Shown here piece after piece: positions 19,037 to 31,000 of a DNA stretch of 64,000 nt. The DNA is from Botryosphaeria dothidea. Taxonomy: Eukaryota > Ascomycota > Dothideomycetes > Botryosphaeriales > Botryosphaeriaceae. The DNA lies in assembly GCA_011503125.2 (NCBI GenBank), contig WWBZ02000022.1, positions 558,001 to 622,000 on the forward strand, read 5' to 3'. How positions within the stretch are numbered: the first letter of the stretch is position 1; each line of letters opens with the position of its first letter. The notes beneath the pieces were generated by a model. That model had not been told where the DNA came from. It did not search any database and saw only the letters and a program-made list of their open reading frames with translations. A program made the position numbers and the translations under genes.

Positions 19037-22000
19037 ATGGCGAGCCGTTTCGGGAACCCGTTCGCCTTCACCCCGTACCCCGTGACCTTCTTTGTCTCCG
19101 CCGTCTACGTTGCCATCATCGCCTCGCTGCTGGTTGTCCATCATGTCGTCCCGCCTGCTCCCGGTCGCGAGGTCCCCGTCCAGGGTCTCAACTTGACCGA
19201 AGCCTGGAGAGATCTGCAGTATCTATCCAATGGTTTCCATCCCTACAACTCGCACCGGAACGATGACGTCCGGAATTGGCTGCTATCCCGCATCGAGGAA
19301 ATCCTCGCCCGTAATGGCGTCAAGTATTCGACTAAAGGCGTCCACGCCACCAAAGCGGCCCCCGTGGTGCTCTACAACGACATGCTCTCCAACGTCACCT
19401 TCTCGAGCTCCAACACCAGTATCTATTTCGAGGGCACCAACATCATGGTGTATATCCGCGGATCCGAAGATGTACCCGATGACGTAGAGAATTCCGGTGT
19501 CGGTGGTGTGCTAGTGAATGCTCATTACGACAGCGTTTCCACTGGCTTTGGTGCAACCGACGATGGCGTGGGAGTTATCTCCGTCCTCCAGTTGATATCT
19601 TACTTTACCACAAAAGGAAATCAACCCAAGAGAGGAATCGTCGCCCTCCTCAACAACGGCGAGGAAGACTGGCTAAACGGCGCAAAAGCTTTCACTGAGC
19701 ACCCCTTGTCTTTCTTTCCTCACACCTTCTTGAACCTCGAAGGTGCCGGTGCTGGAGGCCGTGCCACTCTTTTCCGCAGCACCGATGCTGAAATCACACG
19801 ATTCTACGAAAAGGCCAAGAACCCCTTTGGAAGCGTCATCTCTGCCGATGGTTTCAGGAGAGGGCTTATTCGCAGCGGCACGGATTATTCCATCTTCACC
19901 GCGGACATGAATATGCGAGGTCTTGATGTCGCCTTTATGGAACCCAGAGCTAAATACCATACTGTCGAGGACGCTGCGAGGGATACTTCTCTAAACTCAG
20001 TGTGGCACATGCTCTCTGGTGCCCTCGAGACCATGAAAGGCTTAACCTCGTATACTGGAACCGAATTCGAGGGCGAGCCTGACGGCACCGGCCAAGGATC
20101 CAACGGTGTCTGGTTCGACATGTTCGGAGAAACCCTTGCTGTATTTGAGCTACACACCCTTTTTGCTTTCTCTGTAACTTTACTTGTAGTCACTCCGTTG
20201 GTCTTCATCGCGCTTACTGCTATTTTGGTGAAAGTGGACAAATGGTACCTCTTCGCCAGGAAGAAGTACCTCCATTCGTCCGATGATGATGATGCCTACC
20301 GATTGTACGGCTGGCGCGGATTCTTCCGCTTTCCAATTGCATTCGTCGTAGCCACAGCTGCTGTCATTGGCCTGGCATACTTAATCACGAAAGTTAATCC
20401 TAATATTGTGTACAGCAGTCAATACTCTGTGTGGAGGTACGTATCATACTCTCCCATTCTTCGCCGACCTTGAGACTCTTGCGATAAGCATATTCCTAGC
20501 GCAGATTCGCTGATGACTCCTGTAGCATGATGCTTTCGGCTTTCTTCTGTATTACTTGGTTTATCCTCCGCGGCGGCGCTGCCATGCGCCCCTCGGCACT
20601 TACGCGCGCATATGGCCTTGTCTGGATCTATATCGGCGCATTTATCCTCCTCGTTCTCGCAACCGTTGCTGAGAATAACTTTCAATTAGCGGGCATTTAC
20701 TTCATTGTAATATACTTTGCCTCGATTTTCTTCGCCTTATTAATCTCCTACCTGGAGCTCTTCTCCCTTCCGAAGAAAAAGGCCTATGTTCAGCAGATCG
20801 CAGAGGCAACTGAAAGTCCTGGGAGCCGTACACCGGGAAGCATCAGGACCACTCTCACTCCCACATCTAGCAGACCGCTGACGGCCGCGACTGCCGTCGC
20901 AGACCCCTCCTCACACCACAAGGTTAGGGATGACCGTCGGAATAGTAACGAAGATGATGATGCAACGGAAACGACGTCTCTTCTCCGGAGCGAACACCCG
21001 CGCACCTTTAGCCGTGGCTACGGCAGTAGGCACGGTAGTAGGCGTGCATCTCTCGATGCGCGTTCCGTACTGTCCATATCGACTAGTCGGCGCCGTACTC
21101 TACACCCAGAACCAACTTTCCCTGGAGAGCAGGGTTGGAGCGGCAGGCTGCCCCGCTGGACGTGGTTCTTTCAGCTATTATTGCTGGTGCCAATCAACGT
21201 AATTCTTATTGGGCAAGTTGCACTCCTGATCACCAGTGCTCTGCATCAGACACTGGCAGACGGCTCCTCCGCCTTGACAGTATACCTACTGATTGCCGTC
21301 TTTACTGTCCTGCTCTTGGCTCCCGCCCTGCCCTTCATTCACCGCTTCTCCGTGAACATTCCTAGCTTCCTGTTCCTTGTCTTCATCGGCACTCTCATCT
21401 ACAACCTCGTCGCTTTCCCCTTCAGCCCAGCCAACAAGCTCAAAGTCTACTTCATCCAACGCGTCGACCTTGACACGGGTATCAACGAGGCTTCCCTTAC
21501 CGGACTTGACGGGTTCGTCCAACCCATCATCGCTCAGCTCCCCTCCGCCTCCGGCCAGAATATCAATTGCGGCCCTCCCGATACCGCCTCGCGCGCCGGC
21601 CTCATCAAATGCGCCTGGCGCGGTCTTACACCCGCCGTCGTGCCCCGCGAGGATCACAAGCAGCGCGCCCCTCCCGGCGACGACCTCAAGTACCTGTCCA
21701 GCTGGGTCCAGTTCAACGCCAGCCGCACGAACGACGACGATGACGAAGAAGGCGACGTCGACTCCCTCACCGCACCAAACACGGCAACGATCGACATCGT
21801 CGGCCGCAACACGCGGGCCTGCCGCCTCTTCTTTGACCCGCCCGTCACTGATTTGTCTATCCACGGCGCCAGCGATAGCGGCCGCTACCCGCACACGGGC
21901 CCCTCGGGCGCCAACGAGCTGCGTCTGTGGTCGCGCGAGTGGGAGCAGCCATTCACCGTCGACATCGGATGGGACGCCAGCGACGAGGAGGAGAACAGGT

Positions 22001-22224
22001 GCAGGCACCGCAGATGCAGAGGGAGGAAGGCGAACAACGACGACGATCAGAGCGGTGATCGGTATAGAGGCTTGGATGGCAAGGCGCAATGCATTTGGAG
22101 CGATGCGAATGAGAAGGGTCTCATTCCGGCGTTGGATGAAGTCAGGGCGTTCATTCCGAATTGGGCTATTGTGAGTAAGTTGAGTGACGGGTTGGTCGAG
22201 GGGACGAAGAGGTTTGCGCTGTAG
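19037..22224 (+). CDS. PFF1: Vacuolar membrane zinc protease, M28 family (Pff1-like)
   Basis: Two exons, split by one intron at about 20437-20525 (GTACGT...TGTAG), give about 1032 aa. A short N-terminus ([19 protein letters not shown]) leads into a signal-anchor helix. A luminal M28 peptidase domain follows at about residues 120-340. It has the metal ligands in NAHYDSV (His, Asp), GATDDGVG (Asp), NNGEEDW (catalytic and ligand Glu), NLEGAGAGG (Glu) and KYHTVEDA (His). About eight further membrane helices and acidic, serine-rich loops make up the C-terminal two thirds. The length and layout match the multi-spanning fungal Pff1 proteins of the vacuole membrane, which probably act as aminopeptidases in the vacuole lumen. 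The start at 19037 is chosen because [11 protein letters not shown] fits the family's usual opening; an upstream ATG at 18803 is in frame. Confidence 0.93.
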
Positions 22225-22723
22225 ATTCGGGAGATGGTATTGCCATGTTTTTGGAAACGATGACGAATGATGATGGTTCTACAAGGGATAACGGGACTAC
22301 AGAATGACTTGAAAATGAAAAAGGAAAAAACATGGAATGGGGCGGCGGACGATGAGACGAAAGACGGTTAGGGCGGTTTCGGTCTTCCATTCATGTCTTC
22401 TTTCTTCTTCTCTTTTTCCCTTTTCATTAAGCGGTTGACACCTGCTTTGTACGCTTTTGCATGGGTTGGCTGTAATGAAATAGTGCTGCAAGAGGCGTTT
22501 ACATTGGGCTTTGGGGGCGGCTGCTTTTTGTTATCATTCCACCTTCATTTCTTTGAGATCATTGTTCATAGCTTCTGTTTGTTTTGGGTAATTATTCATG
22601 CCTCGACGGATGTGCTTAGCACATGTAAGAACTGTTGCGATATGTGATTTTGTAAAGCGGAGTGACCGCACAAGGCTGAGAGCCTCCACGCTTTCCAAAG
22701 TGGGTACGAGTGCAAGCACATGG

Positions 22724-22804
22724 ACGGAGTCGAAACATTCGTTCGGACGCAAGTGCCAGGGCACAAGCCATACGCTTACGTCCGGACGAATGCCTCTACT
22801 CCCC
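22724..22804. repeat. Palindromic element, full copy, loop reversed
   Basis: GGAGTCGAAACATTCGTTCG opens and CGGACGAATGCCTCTACTCC closes it. The loop GCAAGTGCCAGGGCACAAGC matches the reverse loop with a deletion. The flank block (GTTATATTTGTCGGAGGCCG...CGTCGGCTGCAA) follows at about 22808-22868. Confidence 0.88.
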
Positions 22805-22913
22805 ACCAAGTTATATTTGTCGGAGGCCGTCGCTGTTATCCGTCGGCTGCAATGTCCTCCTGCAACTGCTCACCGAGATTGTCGACAGAAGAAGTCCAGA
22901 TGACTGTCTCAGC

Positions 22914-22978
22914 TGCATATGCGAGATGAAAGATGGCTGTGCCGTTGCAATACATTTACATTTGACCTCGCATATGCA
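22914..22978. repeat. 12-bp inverted repeat with element-like loop
   Basis: TGCATATGCGAG at 22914-22925 is perfectly inverted at 22967-22978 (CTCGCATATGCA). The loop contains GATGGCTGTGCCGTTGCAAT, which resembles the loop of the palindromic family although the arms differ. Confidence 0.6.
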
Positions 22979-24228
22979 CGCACGCCCGTCTGGTGCACGC
23001 AAGGAAGGTGGAGAGCAGGGCAGTCCGTGAGTCAGACGTCGGAAGAAAAAGATAGAATATTGAATAAGGCTGAAGCCGCGTTCTTTGCCCGCATTTCTGC
23101 CCCCACATCCACATTCGCCATACATGGCGCGCTCCGTCAGCATTCCTTCCCGAGCAGGGAGCTTGGAGAGAAAAAACGTGCGGGGCGTAAGCGGCACATG
23201 AAAAGCCAAAATAACGCCAATAGACACTGCTTCCCGATGATTCGATGTGGCTGAGATGGTGGACGGAAAAAGGCGTGTTCCCGGGCGTTGTATCACACGC
23301 AGAAAACTGTGGTGGCTTGCGGGAGCGGATGTGGTTGCACAATTGCTGCATGTTTCACGGGCGGCCGCGTCGAGAATCGGTCACGCGATTTACACGGCTC
23401 CTGCTTGCAGAAGGAGGAAGGTCGCTCAAAGGACTCCACATGTGCGCTGCAGGCAGCATGCCGGCCGGTGTGATGGGAAGATCACGGCGTAAGCAAGAAG
23501 AAATCCAAGATGCAGCGAGGACCAACGCAACGCGGGGCGATCAACGAAGGCATCTCGCAGTTGCGCGTCTATCTATCCACCAGCCGACAGCCTCACGACG
23601 GAAAGCAAAATAACGCCCTGCAGCTTCAGCCACGAAAAAAACGACGCACACGGTGTGCTTACTGTCTCAACGTCACACAAGGGCTGTCTGTCTCTCGCTT
23701 GGCCATGTTCTGCCCGGCCCCTAATACCCCCACCACACCACCACCACTCCTTCAAGACTCCACCCACCCTCACGATTATGTGCCGCAAGCCCCCTCCGCC
23801 CTGCTGACAGGCAACCCCTCGCCTCCCCACCATAAGCGCCCGGCCAGGGCATATGCGTGGTTTTTTGACGTACAATCCACGCCTATCCTCCGACGCCGTC
23901 TCCGAGGCTGGAAGAGAGAGCAAGAAAGAAGGGCAGACATAACGCCTAGCGCGGCTCCACAAGAGGGGAACCACAACCGGCAGTCATTCACACCCCCACC
24001 CACCAATCACATGCCTCTGCTCCCCAAGATTCTCGGCCCCGGACAGAGCAACATCCCTCCATCTATTTTCAAATCTTGTTTACTAAGGCCCGACTAGTTT
24101 ACACAAGCCGCCGCTGCCATCCCCGCCAAGTCGGAAGTTTTCATTGCTTTTTGGTTGCGAAAGTGTTCGCATGGAGCTCGGGCGGCGGCAGATGAACTAG
24201 CAAGGAACACGGGAGTAATGTTCGTGCA

Positions 24229-24292
24229 TCTGGACGCGGTCTTGAAGCCCGAAGACTAAAGTCACGCGTCCCAAGACCGCGTCAAGTCCAGA
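24229..24292. repeat. Imperfect inverted repeat (hairpin)
   Basis: TCTGGACGCGGTCTTG at 24229-24244 pairs with CAAGACCGCG...TCCAGA at 24272-24292, apart from a 5-nt bulge. The loop is 27 nt. There is no coding sequence nearby; its role is unknown. Confidence 0.55.
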
Positions 24293-25490
24293 CGAGAGGG
24301 GCGCGGGTTTAGCTAGCTTGTGTTTTGGGCAGTTGGCAAAGTGGTCAGGCCGCACGCGCTGGTTCTGCTCTCTGCCCGAACAGCACATGCAACATAGCAG
24401 ACCGATTTCGGAAGAAATGATCGGAGACGTACATACCTTCACCCCTGGGAGTTGCAACAATATTTTTGTAGCACAGGTCGTAGCTCAAAGTGAATCATAT
24501 TTCAATTCAACCGCTGAGCGAGACGTGCAATCATTCCACTCCTCATCTATCTACAGGCTGCTCTCCTTCCCAATTTACCCGTTTCCCCTTGTCCCGCATG
24601 GAGTCGTGAGTAGGTATTGCAGGATGGAAACCTGGATGAATTGTTCACTCGAAGAGAATGAATGCCTCCTGCGTTTCCAGACAGCCAGACCCAGCGAAGC
24701 TATAAGTTTTCGTAACCCAAAAAGCACCGGAAAGAAGGCCGTGCCCATGAAAAAAAAAAATCAGAACCATGAGAGAGGCGAATATGTTAGAAACCGAAAG
24801 GTTCGACAAGAGAGTATTTCTCTTTTATTTTGGAAAAAGGATATTCGTAATCCGTAGCTAGCGCAAACATGTAGAAAGTGGTATAAGAGTGGTGTTTGCG
24901 TTTGTACCGAGAACCAGAATCATGGGGCTCATCAATAGGAAAAATCCGTCCCCTGTCATATAGAAGGGAAAGAACTCGCGAGGTATTGCGGGGAAACGGA
25001 ATCCGCAGCTGAAGAGAAGACGACCGGAAAAGAAGGTGCAGAAATAAAAACGACGCATGTGCAGATGTGTAGCACTGACATCTCCACGACACCTTACCAC
25101 CCGATTCTCCGCCGGGAAAAATGGTCGTACAGGCCGTTAAATCTGTTGTCGAGACAGCCGCCCTGATACGCAAAACGACAGTGAAAAATAAAATAAACCT
25201 CCAAAAGATCATGTCTTCGTTGATATTCCTTTGCCCATACGTTTCGCCAGATATTTCGCCATTTCATTATTCAATCCGTTCCAGTCCTGTCCCATCGGTG
25301 GGTTCTCCTTTAAAGACGCGAAAAAGTGCAGAAGCCGAAGATTAACGATTACCAAAAAATACTTCAACCGCGGAATCAAGCAAGCGAAAAAAGAGTAGCA
25401 CTGGAAAATCCAGCCCTCTAACGCAAACGACTCCCATCAAATAACTCCTCTTCTCTATCGTTCCGTTCGCACAATCAAACGGTTCGGCGA

Positions 25491-27614
25491 TCAAGCCATC
25501 GTGTAACCGCGCTGAAGCGGAGGCCTTCCAAGGTCCACGTCCGGGAAAGCATACGCGTGTTTGACACCTGGGGCTCTTTCGCGGCTCCTGGGAGCATAGC
25601 TGACATCAGCCATCGAATACTTGCGGCCGTAGTTTACGTCTTGCTTCGTGTAGCTATCACCACGTCTCATTGTGGGTCGGACAACCGGGGGTACGTCGCG
25701 GCGCAGCGGCTCGCCAGCCTGCTTTGGAATTTCACCGAAAAAGGTGTTCGAACCGCGTGAGCGATCATGGTCCCTGTCGTGAGAATACTCACGTGCGCGA
25801 TCGGGGGAGACGACATAAGAGCGACCCCGCTCGTAGCTACGATCTTTTTCCCTTGGCGGCGATCGGCTCATGGCTGGGGGGACATTCCGCGTAGAGGTCG
25901 TGCGCGGCATGTGCGGTCTGCGTGTGTCCGTCTCGACAGGATACGTGTAGCGCGTGGTGTTGGGTGCGGCATGCATGGTGCGGCCGCTAGGCATGGCGTC
26001 GCGGCCACTTTCGTCATCGTTGTGCTCTCGCTCACGTTCCCGAATAGGAGAGCGGCTGGGGGCTTTGCGGGACTCGTGACTGTCGCGACCGCTACTGCTT
26101 GGGGGTTCTACCGTAACGGTGTGGTATTTGTCGTCATCGGCTTCGACTGAGACGCCTCCCTCGCCCTGTGGACCATAGTGGTATTGAGTGGTTGTGGTCT
26201 TACGCGACGACGCCGCGTTCTTGTTTTCTCTTTCCTTTTCTGATGAGGAAGACGTGCTAGGTGAGGAATAGCCAGAGTCATGTTGAACGTGTTTTGGCAG
26301 TTCGGTGCGAGGTTTAGATGTATTGGCCTTGGCTTCTTCACGGTGCGAGGACTTCGCAGGACTTGGAGCCGGCATTGTTTCCGCGCGGCGCATCCGGGGA
26401 GGTTTTGCGTCTTCTCTCACGTAGGAATCGGTGGTTGCGGCTCTTTGTGCGGTTCTCATGTTGGCAGGAGAGGAGTCAGACTTCTCAAGTGTAGGTCTCC
26501 TTCGAGGATCTTCGTCATATTCGGGTTCAGCGGTAGCTCTGGCGGACTTGCGTTCCTTTTCACGGCTACCACGTCCATATTTGACACCTGCCAAAATCCG
26601 GTCCTTCGACTTTTCAGAGGAACGCTTGGAAGAGCTCTCCTTCTTGGTCCGGACCTGTGCATATTTGGAGCTCCGAGAGGTAGGAGTGGGTCGCACAGGT
26701 TCGCGGTCTTCTGGCTGAGCGGAAACACCGCGATGTCTCGACATGTGTTCCCTGGCCGCCTGCTCCTGATCCAAATACTTGTCGTAGGAATCACGTTCCG
26801 GGCGCCGACTTGAGGACCTGCGAGAAGCCTCCCGCTCTCTAGCCATCTCCTCATCCCGTCTACGGTCTGCCTCGGCACGTCTTCTGAAGTCCTCCTCGTC
26901 CTTTCGTCGCCTATCCTCCTCTTCCATTGCTTGACGGTGTGCTTCCAACTTTTGCCTTCTCCTCGCCTCCTCGTAGCGGTAGCGCTCATCCGAATCGCTG
27001 TCGTTGTTCACAGGTACGAATTTCTCCGCTCTTTCCCTCTTTTCCTTCTGATCCCGAGTCTTGGTGCGGGAAGAATGGTTGCTGCCTCCAAAGAATATCT
27101 TCACTCCACGGGAGACACGCGGTGGCGAAGCGGCGCGGGTGCGGCTGTACACATACTTCGTGCTGCGAGGCTTGGCTTGAGGTTCTTCGTAATCGGTATC
27201 GTAAGCTGGTCGAGACCTCGACTCCTCGTAGGGTCTCGAAGCGCGAGGTGCGGCGTAGGTGGTGGTGCCGGACGGAGTTCTGATGTCATAGTTCGCAGCG
27301 GCGGCAGGGCGAGCCTCGGTGGTTTTGGTAGCAGCACCTCTCGCCTGTTGCCTCTCCATGTGCTCTTTTCTCAGCTCAGCCAGGCGCACCTGTGCATTGT
27401 ATCGTTCCCGCTTGTCATCGTCGCCAAGAATTTCGTAGGCCTGCTGGATCTTGTGGAACTCGGCGGCCTTTTCGGCCTTCTGGGCGGGATCGGGGAATTT
27501 GTCGGGGTGGCTCTTCAGAGCCAGCTTGCGGTATGCTGTCTTGATTGCGGCGGCAGGGGCATCTTTGGCGACGCCAAGGGCGGCGTATGGGTCCGGAGGT
27601 AATGGCGAGCCCAT
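25491..27614 (-). CDS. DnaJ (Hsp40) domain protein with long disordered tail
   Basis: A single exon encodes 707 aa. A J domain occupies residues about 8-72 (DPYAALGVAKDAPAAAIKTA, the HPD signature in LKSHPDKF, and YEILGDDDKRERYN), which stimulates Hsp70 ATPase. The rest is predicted to be disordered and highly charged. It has an acidic/arginine-rich coiled stretch at about 215-290 (RRRKDEEDFRRRAEADRRRD) and many serine/arginine and SPPR-like sites. There is no zinc-finger or client-binding domain of class I/II DnaJ, so it is a class III-type J protein. The domain layout resembles filamentous-fungal DnaJ proteins of unknown role, possibly nuclear because of the basic tail. The start is fixed by the J domain lying at the very N-terminus. 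Confidence 0.9.
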   Translation of the reverse strand: MGSPLPPDPYAALGVAKDAPAAAIKTAYRKLALKSHPDKFPDPAQKAEKAAEFHKIQQAYEILGDDDKRERYNAQVRLAELRKEHMERQQARGAATKTTEARPAAAANYDIRTPSGTTTYAAPRASRPYEESRSRPAYDTDYEEPQAKPRSTKYVYSRTRAASPPRVSRGVKIFFGGSNHSSRTKTRDQKEKRERAEKFVPVNNDSDSDERYRYEEARRRQKLEAHRQAMEEEDRRRKDEEDFRRRAEADRRRDEEMAREREASRRSSSRRPERDSYDKYLDQEQAAREHMSRHRGVSAQPEDREPVRPTPTSRSSKYAQVRTKKESSSKRSSEKSKDRILAGVKYGRGSREKERKSARATAEPEYDEDPRRRPTLEKSDSSPANMRTAQRAATTDSYVREDAKPPRMRRAETMPAPSPAKSSHREEAKANTSKPRTELPKHVQHDSGYSSPSTSSSSEKERENKNAASSRKTTTTQYHYGPQGEGGVSVEADDDKYHTVTVEPPSSSGRDSHESRKAPSRSPIREREREHNDDESGRDAMPSGRTMHAAPNTTRYTYPVETDTRRPHMPRTTSTRNVPPAMSRSPPREKDRSYERGRSYVVSPDRAREYSHDRDHDRSRGSNTFFGEIPKQAGEPLRRDVPPVVRPTMRRGDSYTKQDVNYGRKYSMADVSYAPRSRERAPGVKHAYAFPDVDLGRPPLQRGYTMA

Positions 27615-29396
27615 ATTCGATGGTGGTTGTGCAGAGTGACGTTGGGTGGTTGGGAGGTCGCCAGATTGGCGGCAGGGGGCTCGTGCTCGGTGGATGTATT
27701 GACTGCAGAATCGGCGCGGCTAAAGCAAAGGAATGGATGCAGGCTTGTATGTTTGCGAATGGATCATTAGGTGTGTGTAAGAGCGGATGACGGCCCAGCG
27801 TCAGTGTGCGGGCAGTTTCGGGGTGGTTAGTGGTGATGGATGGTGGGCCCGGGGGGCTGTAAGGAGATCGTGGAGAGACCAGTGCCCAGTGCTGCCCTGA
27901 CGGTCTCGCCTGCCGATAATCGCCCCACGAGATCCGCCGGCAAAGGCGAATCAGTGGACACACGAGTCGGAAGCCGTGGAGGCAGGTGGAACGTGGCGAA
28001 CTTGGAGACCACGCTGAAATTTCCCTAGCAGGGCGGCGCGAGTGAGCAGGCACGACGGAGAGGCCGTGGACAGGGCCGGCTTCGACAGAGCAACGAGTAG
28101 CAGGAACGGGGCTTAGCAAAGCAAGCCTAGGGCGGGCGGAATGCAGGATCGGGAGCGGTGAGGTGCGTGCTCGGGCTACGTCAACAGGCCCAACTGTGCT
28201 AGTACTGCGACGATGGCGTTCCACACTAGCAGGCTAGAGGCTCTAGGCACGCGGCGGTCCAGCCAGCGCCATATAGTAAGACTCGAGTGGTGGCGGCGGG
28301 TGGGATAGAATGGGGCTCTCTCGCAGTCGGGGGCAGGCAGGACATGGGCAGCGGCGGCGCTGCTTATTGATTCCCAGCGGGCCGGGGGGTGTTCAGCAGC
28401 AGAGCAGCCGCCCGCGCACAAGGCTCGCAGCGAGCGTCATTGGATCATCCTCGTGGGCTGCATCCGATCACGCCTGGCAACTCTCCACCTGCTGCGCGGC
28501 CAAGCGCCGAAGGCCCGCATCGTGACCGCCCCCTGCCCCCATCCAGCGACAAGCAGCCAAATCACCCTCCGCGCCCGCCAAAGCCGCGGGTGTCGCGGCC
28601 GCCGCAGCGGTTAGCAAACACCCGGCCAATCGCTGCCCGCAACCCAACACGCGACAGACACCAGCCCGCTGCTCAGCCGGGCCTCCCGCCGCCCGCCTGC
28701 CTGACACACCGTACCCTTCCCTTCCCTACCTGCTCCCTCACTCCCTGAGGGTCTGCCCGGCCTTCGCTGCGCCTGCGCCCGTCTCAGGTCGCACGCGTGC
28801 CCATCCCTTCTGGAATGCTAAATAACGTGGTGTGACAGGCAACCCGCCAGCGCCTACGCGCCCATTCAGGTCCCGTTCAGGACCCAAGACCGTGGGGTGC
28901 AGGATTGCGCACTCGCAGCCCTCCACTCGCCCCTCCCCAAATGCGCCTTTCGCTCCACCGCTGCACGGCAACTGCCAGGCTCATCCAGGCGGATCTGGGC
29001 AAGATCTCCTACTGATCGCCCTGTCCGACAACCGCTACCTTCCCTGAAATGCCTCAATCCGCACCCTCGTTCCGTTCCGTCAAAAGCCCCCGTCCTATCA
29101 TGTGCCGCAGACAAGGATCCTGCCTGTCTGCTGAGCTGGTCCGATTGAGCAAGTCCATCATGTCGTCCACTGGCGATCCACCACTTGCGGGGCATCTGGG
29201 TGAGACCAATGGATAAGGTTGAAGCCCTCTAGCCTAGCTGCTTCCGGCGCACGTGGAGTCCGCTGGACCCATTCCTTACGTGTGCTTCCATGATTGCTGA
29301 AGTCCCTCGGGTAGCCGCCATGAAGCTAGACGCATCGTGATGCCGATGAACTCACGATGCGTGAACGGTACGTTATGCCCGGGAAACTGTGCAACA
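27615..29396. other. GC-rich upstream region of the DnaJ gene
   Basis: The region carries no supported gene. The 27.8-28.9 kb part is rich in C and G with short mirror and inverted runs. It should include the DnaJ promoter and the 3' end of the metallophosphoesterase gene. No palindromic element is seen. Confidence 0.45.
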
Positions 29397-30641
29397 CTAG
29401 CGACTTTCTGCCGGCCAAACAGGTAGATCGATATCCACAACGATCGGCTTGTTCAAACGCCTCGGTCCGCCTGCCCCGTAGCTTTGAGCCATGATTGCCG
29501 TGTTTACAACGCATGTCTCCCGTTTGCCCATCCTGCCCAATAGAGCCGCTGTCCGCCAGCTGTCTAAGCGAGAGATGAGTTGTTCATCTTCTTGCGTTTG
29601 AGCTGTCGCAATCGCAGCAGGCCGGCCGACTCGCGGTGGCTGGAACGTTCTGCTAAGGCTGCTAAGTTTTTTGACGACAGAGGAGCGACGAGGATTGGCA
29701 TAAGCGGCCACCATGACATCAGGCTGTGACGAGGCTTCCTGCTGAATTGGCGAGGCTGGAGTAGAAGTAAACGACACACTGTTGGACACGACACTGCTGG
29801 TGTGGTTGAAGTCATTGTCTATTGGGTTACCCCCTCTCAGGCTGAGGTCCACAAGAGACTGCTTGTTACTGCCTGTCCCAGGATCCTTCCAGACGTCTGT
29901 CTGGCTTTCCAGAAGGCCTGCGATTGGCAGGTCGATCTTCCAACGGACACGTTCAGATCCTCTGCCCTCATGCCGATGTCCGCACACGTGCAGCGGGGGT
30001 CGGATGCGCATTAGAGCCTCTCGCAGGTCCTTACAGCCGTCCGCAATGCCCTTGGAATTCGTATCACAGTGAAATTGCGGGGGAGCATGGGTGATCAGCA
30101 CATCGGTGTCCAACGGAATCTCGTTCCAAAGCTTGTGTTCAGTATCACGCTTGTACTGGAAGGCCCAGTTGCCGCATTCGGGGGAGTATGGGCTGCCGAA
30201 GACATTGAAATAGGTACGCGGGCCGTCGGGGCTCTTCAGTTGTATGGTGCGAGCTTCGTGCTGGAGGTAGGTTATGGTTGGAGACGACCTCAAGAGGGCG
30301 ATGCACTCTGCAGAGTTTTGAGGCTGCTGATTATGGAAGTAAGCGCCGTGCTGGGAGTAGAATGGTTCGTCTAGGGTGATGTCGTGGTTTCCTGCAAGGC
30401 GTCCAAGTTAGCTGATGTCTTGCAGACGGCAGAGCGGACCGGTACCAGCTACCACAAGCTTGGCCTCGAAGTCTGCCTTTTCCAGCCATGCGGCTATCTT
30501 GCGCAGCTCTGAGATGCTGCCTTGATTAGTGAGGTCGCCCGCATGAATGAGTACGTCGCCCGCAGGCAGCTTTGGGGTCTGATTGTGCGTGTCTGAGATG
30601 CACACGAAGCGCGTCCTGCGCAGTCTCCGCTCTGAAGTCAT
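29397..30641 (-). CDS. Calcineurin-like metallophosphoesterase
   Basis: Two exons are joined across an intron at about 30395-30455 (GTACCG...TTGCAG), rebuilding the motif LVVAGNHDITLDEPF. The ordered metal-binding blocks are all present: CISDTHNQ (D-x-H), GDVLIHAGDLT (GD), GNHD, ITHAPPQFHCD (H) and VCGHRHEG (GHxH). The protein is about 375 aa; the phosphoesterase domain fills residues about 10-230, and the remaining third is serine-rich and variable. It belongs to the MPPED1/2-like subgroup common in fungi, whose substrate (phosphodiester or phosphomonoester) is not known. It is divergent from the galactonate dehydratase gene with 359 bp between start codons. Confidence 0.88.
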
Positions 30642-31000
30642 GCTGGAAGCACTCGGCCTCTCTAAAGATATGGAATGAGAGGATATGGCGACTGAGGGCG
30701 GACGAGGGCTGATTCTTCGAGTCGAGTCGGCAATTGAAGATCAGGAAGGGTCGGCTGTGACGTTCGCCGGAGCTCCTGCGCAGAGGCCGACCTGCGCCCA
30801 CAGCCCGCTTTTCCCCGCAACCTCTCCCCAACGTGCGCGACAGTTACGGAAACTTATCCGCGATTGTTGTGGAGTCCAGTCGCTGTCTCTTGCACCGATG
30901 CCGGGAGTCCGTGAGCCGCACCGGCTCACGGCGTGCCCTACCGACTTCAATACATACGCCAGAAATCCCACATTGCCATTGACTCTGCAATTCGACCGCC
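30642..31000. promoter_or_regulatory. Bidirectional promoter, metallophosphoesterase / galactonate dehydratase
   Basis: Only 359 bp separate two divergent start codons, so both promoters must lie here. I see no clear TATA box. The short shared region allows, but does not prove, co-regulation. Confidence 0.55.

Larger units (their letters stand above)
22225..25490. other. Large convergent gene-free region
   Basis: These 3.3 kb lie between two tail-to-tail genes, much more than two 3' UTRs need. Open frames at 23510-24097 and 24318-24857 show no domain, no introns that extend them and biased low-complexity composition, so I do not call them. The region contains a palindromic element (22724-22804) and two other inverted repeats (22914-22978 and 24229-24292). 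Confidence 0.55.

Noticed and set aside
21286..22174. Open frames on both strands over the 3' half of the vacuolar protease gene
   Set aside because: They are shadows caused by GC-rich codons of the protease; their translations are low-complexity.
23510..24857. Two plus-strand open frames in the convergent gap
   Set aside because: No recognisable domain, biased Pro/Arg composition and no supporting splice signals. They could be parts of noncoding transcripts but not supported genes.
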